From NCBI GenBank assembly GCA_947561395.2, contig OX387185.1:35878213-35942212 (forward strand): DNA of 64,000 nt, given 5' to 3'. Source of the stretch: Buxus sempervirens. Taxonomy: Eukaryota > Streptophyta > Magnoliopsida > Buxales > Buxaceae. Positions 23,591-31,745 of the stretch are shown here, one piece after another (positions within the stretch are counted from its first letter, which is position 1; each line of letters opens with the position of its first letter). The notes beneath the pieces were generated by a model, which worked only from the letters and a program-made list of their open reading frames with translations, had not been told where the DNA came from and did no database searches. Made by a program: the position numbers and the translations under genes.

Positions 23591-24670
23591 AAGAAGAAGA
23601 CGATGCTGCCACACAGCTACCACGCCGCAGGTAGCCCAATGAAATGGAAGATTTTCTAAACAGAGCATTTTATTGTAAAGGCACTTGCGAAGATCAACGC
23701 CGCTGCCACCCCGCTGGCAGCGCATAAGTGAATCAGTGCTTTCAAAGAAAGGTACGTGCACTAGCATCGTAAGGTGACGCCGACACGCCGCTGGTAGCGC
23801 AGAGCGAGATTGAAGATTACATGATCAGCCGTGCACATGCCGTGTTCTCTCCCGCTAGCAGCTCGCTGGCAGCGCGCCCTTAACTGATTCAACCTGTTCT
23901 GAGCGGGATTTGAGTTCGCTTCCAGCCGTCTACCCCGATCGCTTCACGACGCCACCAGCGCTCGACGCGATCTGAGTTTTATTCTTTAAATAGACGTGCT
24001 GTAATTTTCTGTAGTGACTTTTTTCTTTGGATCATTTTGATTTCGGATCTTGAGGTGGTTGAGATTCGATCAAATCTTCTTTAGAGAGTCGGCGATCGAG
24101 TGAGGGGGAGATCTGAGATAGATCACCTGGAATTGAAGGTAGAGGATTCTTCTTCAATTCGGAACTTCATCTGATCGTGTGATTGCCTGGACTGGTGATC
24201 GGCTTTGATTGATGCGTAGGTGGATTCCTACTGCATTGGATCGTCTCAGTGGATTCTGAGGTGATTGTTGCGATCTGGATTGATCGTGTTCTGCAGCTTA
24301 TGGATTCAAGCTGTGTTGCAGTTCGTGGATTCAAACTGTGGATCACTGGTGAGTGATTGTTTGCGATCTGGACTGATCGTGTTCTGCAGCTTGTGGATTC
24401 AAGCTGTGTTGCAGTTCGTGGATTCGAACTGTGGATTGCTGTTGAGTGAGTCCAATTGTAAAGGTTAAGTATGTACTCCTTTGTAATTGTCTTTTCATTC
24501 AATAGTGGATTTTCGAAGGGTTAGTCGCCTCATATAGACTCGAGGTTTTTCCTGGATCTAGATCCAGGTTTCCTCGTATAATTCTCTGTGTATTGTTTCC
24601 ACATTGTTAAATTCTGAATTGTTGTAGATCGTGGACCTATAAAGTAGTCCTCTACTCTTTCAATAGGCAC
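23591..24670. other. Unassigned repeat-like region, possibly a Copia LTR
   Basis: The first half is GC-richer, with degenerate repeats of CGCCGCTGGCAGCGC type (23690-23880). The second half holds a tandem duplication and ends with features of a Copia LTR U5: ATAGTGGATTTTC, then CTCGTATAATTCTCTGTGTATTG. No primer-binding site follows at 24670. Boundaries and orientation (probably plus) are uncertain. Confidence 0.4.
24262..24446. repeat. Two-copy 92-bp tandem repeat
   Basis: Units start at 24262 and 24354 (TGATTGTTGCGATCTGGA...), nearly identical. Each also contains two related GTGGATTCAA-type subrepeats. Confidence 0.85.
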
Positions 24671-24807
24671 TGTAAAACCCCAAATTTTCACCTAATAAAT
24701 AAATAAAGGAAAATATGAGTTAAGTGAAGATTTAGAGGGTAAGAAATTCAAATAAGTCATAAGTTGAAAATAAAGAAAGAATTTTAATGAAATTAGCCTA
24801 AAAGAAT
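24671..24807 (+). mobile_element. X-like LTR start, truncated
   Basis: TGTAAAACCCCAAATTTTC at 24671 matches the X-type LTR starts at 20623 and 45469. It is interrupted after 137 bp by the Tat element at 24808. Confidence 0.6.
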
Positions 24808-24897
24808 TGTAGACACCCCAAATTGCACAAACAATCATCAAAAATCATTATCTCCTCGAAAGCCAGCACAGAAATTGAAGAAAATAAACTTTTACCG

Positions 24898-25039
24898 GTA
24901 TCCGGTACCTCAGGCCGGATACAAGTACTCCTCTGTGTATCCGGTGGAACATACCGGATACAAGTGAGCCTTAGTGTATCCGGTATCATCGACCGGATAC
25001 CTTAAGGCCCTTGTGTATCCGGTCTGATATACCGGATAC
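24898..25039. repeat. Palindrome array in 5' LTR, four units, 39-bp period
   Basis: Units start at 24898, 24937, 24976 and 25015. Each is 25 bp with GTATCCGG arms, a 7-nt centre and 14 nt to the next unit. In units 2-4 the ninth arm base is T paired with A; in most Y units it is C paired with G. The array lies about 170 bp upstream of the TATA box. Confidence 0.95.
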
Positions 25040-25206
25040 ATAAGTTTTGCTCAAAATTAGGGTTTTCCGAGAACTTTTCACTTTTACCATCATGTCCTTC
25101 ATTAAATGAAGGGAAATCTCGGAAATAGCCTTAGGGTTAAGGTTGGTGGACTATAAACATTATGTTGTGTCTACCATTCTCACCAACCCTAACCCTAGCC
25201 TTTGCC

Positions 25207-25321
25207 TATAAATAGGAGGCTCCTCCTTAAGCAAATGGCAACCAACTCTTGTTTTGAATTCTCGCAAAGAAGAACTCTAAGAGAAGAAGGAAATCGCTGC
25301 GGGAGTGCTTCCAGAATCCAG
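25207..25321 (+). promoter_or_regulatory. LTR promoter, first exon and 5' splice site
   Basis: TATAAATA at 25207-25214 predicts transcription from about 25238. A 5' splice-site match (CCAG/GTAAGC) is at 25321/25322. The site recurs at the same distance after TATA in the LTRs at 5923, 41100 and, reverse, near 19420, so it is conserved. An ATG at 25235 would open 29 codons ending exactly at the donor in phase 0, but it lies at or just before the predicted start of transcription. Confidence 0.6.
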
Positions 25322-27094
25322 GTAAGCCTCAAACCTCTCTTTTATTTTCTGTATTTACATTCCTAGATCTAGATCTCTTCTTCTACCTTTCTGTAGTGTC
25401 AAGCCTTCTTTGTATGTGAAAACCCTTCCCCGGCTCAAAGTATCTCGAGACTCCCCCTAGCCGTAAAACGTGGAGGCGGGATCTAGGAGAAACGAGACTG
25501 GGGATTGACCTTAGTACTAGAACCTATGTAGAATAAGGCCTTTTGATTGATTGTAAACCGTTTCATATTCAAAGTACCCTTGATTATCTTGAAGAACCGT
25601 GTTTAACGGGGAGAGAGAATAGAGGGAAACGATAATGGAACGGAACCCTAGGTTGTTTTAGAACCTTATTTTGATGCATGCTATGTTGTTCTATTGATCT
25701 TATATGGTTTCTCACATTTGCACATACATAGCACCATTTTGACGGGATAGGCTCATATTTGGGGTTTATTACATTCATTGGGATAAATCTCAAATAAATG
25801 GCCTCAATCAATTCTGGAGTGTTTTCAAGTGATTTTTTAAGGTTTTGGATTAATCTCACACGAATCTCACACACTTTATCACAGTTTTGAGTTGGTTTTA
25901 CTCAAAAAGGGCCTAACTGGACAGCACCTGTACCCTGACTTCGGACGCTCATAACTTCATCGTCCGGATGAATTTTGGAGCGATTATAGAACCATGGGAA
26001 ATTTGAGCCTGTCTAGTTTATGTCCACCAAATTTCATAAATTTCCATCAAACGGATTTTTGACACCTCTCTGTCGAAGTTAAGTGGACAGTTCAGGTTCA
26101 AATACAGAACTTGTCACTTCGACAGAGCGCCATGTGTTCGGTTTAAGTCCGATTCGAGTGATTTTTGTTTCTGAGTACTCCTTTATGAGTCTATTTTCAA
26201 ATCCAGTTGGTTTCATAATTTTTTTGACTCCATTTGAATTATGGGTAGCCGATTTACTCAGAATTGCTCAATGACACTTTTCTGGGTAAATCTGTGATCT
26301 TCGAGGCTTGTTCGGGAGACCACCCAAGGCACATCCAAAGGGATTTTTGTATGAGGCTAGTTTTTATTGAAAGATGGCCATACAGACTTCAATCACACCA
26401 AATTTCGTGGATTTTTATGGAGTGGATTTTTCTATGCAATTTCCCAAAGTTGCCCACTCATCACTTTTAAAAATCCCTACCAGCAACTTCAAAGGAGCAT
26501 AATTCCTAGGATTTTTATCGGAATGAAGTGAAATTTTGCATGAGACTCTTATTTACTGTAATCTTTCAAATGAATTTAGTTTGGTTCAATTTAAAATTGT
26601 ATTTGAATGATTTCAAGACAAATGGCATTACTTTTCACCGAATTTTCCGGATTTGATTCAACTTGGTTTTTGAATAACTTGTGCTTTGATTTACATCTTT
26701 TGAGATATTCCAGAAATGATATTGACATAAGAGAGGATCTAGAATCCATTTAGATCTTCATGTGGAAATATCATACATTTGTCCTTTTTCAAGGTTTTCT
26801 ATGATTTTAGCAAGCTTTCTTATTTTTGCATGAACATACACTTGGCAACCAGTTTGTGTGGATGAATGGGGGTGCCTAACACCTTCCCCCGTTCATAATC
26901 TAATCCCCTTACCCATCTCTGGATTTGATTTTCAAGTAGGGTTTTTTTTACCCTAGAATTGATGATTTTTGATGATTTTGGTGTCCATTCTCACCTCAAA
27001 ATTATGAATGGTGGCGACTCTCCCATTTTTATTTCGAGCCCCGTGTGTTGACGGAGGGATGATCATTCCGGTGATTTTTTCCATGTCTCACAAC

Positions 27095-27112
27095 TGGCGA
27101 CTCTGCTGGGGA
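27095..27112 (+). promoter_or_regulatory. Primer-binding site of Tat copy 1
   Basis: TGGCGACTCTGCTGGGGA starts two bases after the LTR end. It is nearly complementary to the 3' end of plant tRNA-Arg, the primer described for Ogre/Tat elements (from memory, about two mismatches). A shorter copy, TGGCGACTCT, occurs 83 bp upstream inside the LTR (27012-27021). Confidence 0.85.
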
Positions 27113-28463
27113 CTTGTGGATTTAAGCCATTTTGTGTATATTCATGCTTTTTCTTTTGAATGCTTGTTATTTTGATTACTTTGCTTGTGTATATTTGAAT
27201 CTCAAATTTGATTTGTATGACTAGAGAATTCACATGGATAAAGGCATAAGCATGTTGCTTGATTTTTGTTGAAAAGAAAACCCATATTGTGATATGACTT
27301 GGCTATATTATGTGATAGCATGTGTTATTTTGGGGTTTGAAGGCCATGAGCTAAAAAAATGTACAATATTTGAAATCTGGAAATATTGTGTGTATTTTGG
27401 GCATTCAAGCATGTTTGCCATGAATAAAGTTTTTTTTGTGCTTAATGTTTGTATGATGCCATGCCTTTGATTTAGGGGTATAGGAGGACTTGATTTGAGC
27501 ATGAAAGCAAGAAAAAAAATCTGGAAATTTAGTGCATGTTTTGGGCATTTTCAAGCATGTTTTACCTCATTGAAACACTTTTGGTATCATGTCAAGTAGT
27601 GCTAAATTTATAGGCCTCAATTTGGGTAGAAATGGTACACTTTGAGCATGAAAAAAAAGCATGAAAATCTGGAATTTTAGGGGATGCTTTTGGGTTTCAA
27701 GCATGCTTCCATGGTTTAATTGTTGTTTGCACCAAATAACATGTTTTTATACCACTTTTTGGGCATGTAATATTTTTGTGCATATTTGGTTGCTTTGGCT
27801 CTTGCTTGCTTGTATTTAGCTTATTTATATTGTCATATGTGCCTTGGCTTGAAATTAAATGCATGGCTACGAAAAAGAGTGGCAAGGGGCTGGGACGTTG
27901 TGAATGTTACCACAATTTTAAATTGCACTTGAGCACAATAAACACTTTGCACAACCTACCCTTTTACCTATAGGAAGTTGAACCATGAATGTGTGTAGCT
28001 TGGCGCACTGAGGTCATGACTTCGGAAAGCGAAAGTGAAAACATTTACCTTAGAATTTGAGTCAATGATGTGATGACAATGGGATCTGTGATTCGATTCC
28101 GGGCATCACTAGACTTGAATTCTAAGTTGCCAATTAAGCCAAAACCCAAAAACCATACGCTTGAAGGTGGAGGAACACGTTTTCAGCTAAAAGTACACAA
28201 TTGCGTTTGGGGAATTGGGTGTAAATGTGAGAAGGCCGTTTGCATGTTCTACAGGCCAAGGTACACTATGAATGCCATATCGAAGGTAATACAAGGTGGC
28301 AAGGTAAAGCCATTTTCTTTTCATGAATTTGGGGATTCTGCAAGTATGATGTCCAAGCCCAATTTGGCGCAAGTTTTGAAGGTCAAATTAAGGTGAACAT
28401 TAAGTGGGAATTAAAAAAAACCTAATCTGGTGAAAAAATGAGTCAAAAATGGCCATTTCGGCA

Positions 28464-28605
28464 TTAACCGGCAACTCAGGCCGGTTAAGAAGAACTTTGT
28501 TCATATCCGGTATATATCACCGGATACAAAGGCTTATGCGTGTATCCGGTCATTGTGGCCGGATACAGTAAGATATGTCCTTATCCGGCCATTAATACCG
28601 CATAC
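28464..28605. repeat. Palindrome array in the leader of copy 1 (39-bp period)
   Basis: Units start at 28464, 28503, 28542 and 28581. The first has TTAACCGGC matched by GCCGGTTAA, both arms altered together from the canonical form; the last is imperfect. The array lies between the primer-binding site and the hairpin repeats, outside the LTR. Confidence 0.95.
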
Positions 28606-28881
28606 ATGCAGAAAGTGAATAAATTGGCTTTTTCAGCCCGAATTTTCAGAATAAAATGCCTAAACACTGTGGATAATCCTTAGGCACCCTAAAGAAAATA
28701 TAAAAATGTCAAAAAAAAATAAAAAATAAAAAAAAATATTCCTTTAAGATTAAACATAATGTGGAAGCTTAAAGAACGAGCTAAGGTGTCACATTTTTTT
28801 ATATCAATTCAATTCAAACATGCGTCAATCAAGCTTTAGAACTTGAAAATTGAGAAAATTCAGCAAATTTCAAAAATAAAA

Positions 28882-29882
28882 CCCTTGGTTGGTCTCCTTT
28901 TTACCAATCAAGTCAAAAAAAAAGTGGGACCTCTGGAAGCCCTAGAATATTCCATGAACCCTTGATTGGTCTCCTTTTTACCAATCAAATCAAATCAAAA
29001 ATTGGGACCTTTGGAAGCCCTAAAATATTCCATAAAAACCCTTGGTTGGTCTCCTTTTTACCAATCAAGTCAAAAAAAAGTGGGACCTCTGGAAGCCCTA
29101 GAATATTCCATGAACCCTTGATTGGTCTCATTTTTACCAATCAAATCAAATCAAAAATTGGGACCTTTGGAAGCCCTAAAATATTCCATAAAAACCCTTG
29201 GTTGGTCTCCATTTTACCAATCAAGTCAAAAAAAAGTGGGACCTCTGGAAGCCCTAGAATATTCCATGAACCCTTGATTGGTCTCCTTTTTACCAATCAA
29301 ATCAAATCAAAAAAAAAGTGGGACCTCTGGAAGCCCTAGAATATTCCATAAAAACCCTTGGTTGGTCACCTTTTTACCAATCAAGTCCAAAAAAAGTGGG
29401 ACCTCTGGAAGCCCTAAAATATTCCATTAACCCTTGGTTGGTGTTCTTTTTACCAATCAAATCAAAAATTGGGACCTTTGGAAGCCCTAGAATATTCCAT
29501 TAACCCTTGGTTGGTGTTCTTTTTACCAATCAAATCAAAACATTTGTGGGACACTTGGAAGCCCTAGAATATTCCAAGAAACCTTTGGTTGGTTATTTTT
29601 ATCAATCAAATCAAAACATTTGTGGGACACTTGGAAGCCCTAGAATATTCCAAGAAACCTTTGGTTGGTTATTTTTATCAATCAAATCAAAACATTTGTG
29701 GGACGCTTGGAAGCCCTAGAATATTCCATGAAAACCTTGGTTGGTTATTTTTATCAATCAAATCAAAAAAAAATGGGACCTTTGGAAGCCCTAAAATGTT
29801 CCATAAAAACCCTTGGTTGGTCCTTTTCGTACCAATCAAATCAAAAATCCGCGGGACCCTTGGAAGCCCTAAAATATTCCAA
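28882..29882 (+). repeat. Leader tandem repeats, 13 units of about 76 bp
   Basis: Thirteen copies of a unit containing GGAAGCCCTA(G/A)AATATTCC. Most units contain an inverted repeat, best as TTGATTGGT...ACCAATCAA, which would fold as a hairpin in the RNA. Some units are longer because of A-tract variation. The open frames in this region are by-products of the repeat: the 76-bp period cycles through all frames. Confidence 0.95.
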
Positions 29883-30003
29883 CACACAAAAAAAATAAAA
29901 ATAAAAAAAAACAAAAACAAAAGAGAAAACAAATAAATCCGGACTTGTGTTCACCTAAACCATTTATCTACATTTATAGGTGTATGACTCAGATTAAATG
30001 GGA

Positions 30004-30035
30004 ACTGACATGTTTCTTCGCTTTTCCTGATCCAG
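30004..30035 (+). promoter_or_regulatory. Candidate 3' splice site before gag
   Basis: A branch-point-like CTGAC near 30005 is followed by a pyrimidine-rich run and TGATCCAG ending at 30035. It is conserved at 51760-51791 in copy 2. Joined to the LTR donor at 25321 it would remove a 4714-nt intron with the rest of the LTR, primer-binding site and hairpin repeats, leaving the gag frame open from the junction. Confidence 0.55.
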
Positions 30036-30086
30036 GTACAATTATTTGCAACCATTGCTCCCGTGAGCAGATCCAAAACCAGAGCC

Positions 30087-31745
30087 ATGAACACTGAAGA
30101 GAACCAAGCCCAAGCCACCGTACCTGCTCAGGACTTTGCTCAGCTGCAGGAGCAAGTGGCTGGTCTGGCCAAGATGCTGGGAGACCTACTGGTGGCCCAG
30201 GCCCAACAGGCCCAGGCCCAAAATCAAGTGTCAACCTCCCATCAGGCACCACCACCTCAGGCCTACATGCCGCCTCCAGCTCAACCCATGCCTGAGCCCA
30301 TTTCTGAACCGGTCCCTGAACCAATTTTGATAAGAGAAAATACAGCAGAATCTGAGAAAGAAATTGAGAAGGAAAAGGCCAGGGAAGAGATGGAAAAGAA
30401 GATGTTACTAAGGATAGAAAGGATCCAGGAAGAGCTGAAGGAAGTGAAGGGGGGAAACAGCTATGGAGGCACCACTTTCGAGGATCTATGCATGTATCCA
30501 GACGTATGCCTACCGGCCAAGTTCAAGTGCCCGGACTTTGACAAATTCGATGGCACAGGCTGCCCTATGAGCCACTTAAAATTATACTGCGGGGCCCTAT
30601 GCCAGTTTGGCCGGGATGACAGCATATTAATCCAACTCTTCCAGAGGAGTTTGACCGGGTCAGCTCTTAGGTGGTTCGCTACAGTGGACCATGGAAGGAT
30701 CAGGAGATGGAAGGATTTAGCTGATGCTTTCCTAGACCAATATAAATTCAACTCGGAGATCGTGCCAGACCGGTACGACATGATGAGGATGAGTAAAGGG
30801 AAGGATGAGCCAGTACGGCAGTATGCCAAAAGGTGGAGAGAGGCCGCCTCCCAGGACAGGCCACCTATGCAAGAACCAGAGATGATCTCCACATTCATGG
30901 GCACACTGGGGCAGCCCTTCTACAACCATTTGGTGGGCCAGATCACCACCAACTTTGCAGCCCTGGTACAAGTGGCGGACCGAATCGAGGAAGGGGTCAA
31001 GTCAGGAAGGCTGATAGACTACTCAACTCTGACTGGGCAGTCTGATTCCTCTGCCTCCATGGCCCAGAAGAAAGGGGCTGGATTCAAAAAGACAGGGGAC
31101 CGAAAGGAAGGAGAAGTGAACCTAGTCCAGGCTCCTCCATCCAAGAAGCCGCTCCACGTGAACATCTCTGCACCCCAGCAGGCCCAACAGGCCCAGCACG
31201 CTTATCAGACCCCGCACAATGTCAATTTCTCCCCCTCCGTACCAGCAAACTCAAGGAGGGCCTTTACCAGGGAGGAAAGAGAGGCTTGGTTAGCAAATAG
31301 AAAGAACCGGGTTTTCACTCCTCTCCCAATATCTCTTTCCCAACTGCTGCCAACTTTGCTGAAGGGTGAATACCTGACTCTAAAAGAGCCCAACCCGAAT
31401 GCCACGAGGGGAAGAAATTTTGACACGTCGGTCACTTGTGATTTCCACATGGGTGCACCGGGGAATTCTACAGATACCTGCTGGGTATTGAAGCATGCGG
31501 TCCAGGACTTGTTGGACCAGAAGGCCTTAGTGTTCAACACTGCTGCACCGGCCTCGTCCGGGAATGATATTGGGCAGAACCCTCTGCCTTACCATAATGG
31601 GGCAGGCCCATCCAACTCTATCACAGCCATATCCACCACCAGAAGGGCCTTTGACCTATCTCAGCTTATAGCACCCGTGGGGACCACAGTCCAGGTCCAT
31701 TTCTTCCAAGAGGAGGAGGAAGAGGAGATCAACATGGTCTCCTAA
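30087..31745 (+). CDS. gag: Gag polyprotein of Tat copy 1
   Basis: First ATG at 30087 in a frame open from at least 30036. The N-terminal third is Gln/Pro-rich (QAQQAQAQ, PPPQAYMPPP) with a charged coiled-coil-like helix (ESEKEIEKEKAREEMEKK). The retrotransposon gag domain follows: FDKFDGTGCPMSHL, the SLTGSALRWF motif, a WKDLADAFLDQYKFN block and VRQYAKRWREAA. This is the capsid/nucleocapsid protein that would form the cytoplasmic particle. No CCHC zinc knuckle is seen; a DFHMGAPGNSTDTC region near the C-terminus is conserved in both copies. It ends at TAA 31743, where copy 2 has CAG in the same frame, so gag probably once continued into protease as one polyprotein. Confidence 0.9.
   Translation: MNTEENQAQATVPAQDFAQLQEQVAGLAKMLGDLLVAQAQQAQAQNQVSTSHQAPPPQAYMPPPAQPMPEPISEPVPEPILIRENTAESEKEIEKEKAREEMEKKMLLRIERIQEELKEVKGGNSYGGTTFEDLCMYPDVCLPAKFKCPDFDKFDGTGCPMSHLKLYCGALCQFGRDDSILIQLFQRSLTGSALRWFATVDHGRIRRWKDLADAFLDQYKFNSEIVPDRYDMMRMSKGKDEPVRQYAKRWREAASQDRPPMQEPEMISTFMGTLGQPFYNHLVGQITTNFAALVQVADRIEEGVKSGRLIDYSTLTGQSDSSASMAQKKGAGFKKTGDRKEGEVNLVQAPPSKKPLHVNISAPQQAQQAQHAYQTPHNVNFSPSVPANSRRAFTREEREAWLANRKNRVFTPLPISLSQLLPTLLKGEYLTLKEPNPNATRGRNFDTSVTCDFHMGAPGNSTDTCWVLKHAVQDLLDQKALVFNTAAPASSGNDIGQNPLPYHNGAGPSNSITAISTTRRAFDLSQLIAPVGTTVQVHFFQEEEEEEINMVS

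Larger units (their letters stand above)
24808..27092 (+). mobile_element. 5' LTR of Tat copy 1
   Basis: 2285 bp, TGTAGACACC to TGTCTCACA. It has a short U3 of the type seen in the solo LTR at 5382: only about 90 bp precede the palindrome array, whereas the LTR at 40105 has about 570. The two LTRs resemble each other closely from the array onward. Confidence 0.9.

Noticed and set aside
24167-24502. 111-codon minus-strand frame with repeated NSRTATQLES
   Set aside because: Generated by the 92-bp tandem duplication at 24262-24446; no known family and no gene context.
24898-25039. CRISPR array
   Set aside because: The repeated part is palindromic with variable centres and short fixed 14-nt linkers, lies in an LTR of a plant retrotransposon and has no cas genes.
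28882-29936. Series of overlapping 60-125 codon frames with repeated NQIK and LEALEYS segments
   Set aside because: They are produced by the 76-bp repeat, which cycles through all frames, and have no start or stop logic; the same happens at 50811-51640.
30461-30904. 147-codon minus-strand frame inside gag (and similar frames opposite RT and protease)
   Set aside because: Shadow of the strongly coding plus strand; it repeats in copy 2 only because gag does, and shows no domain.
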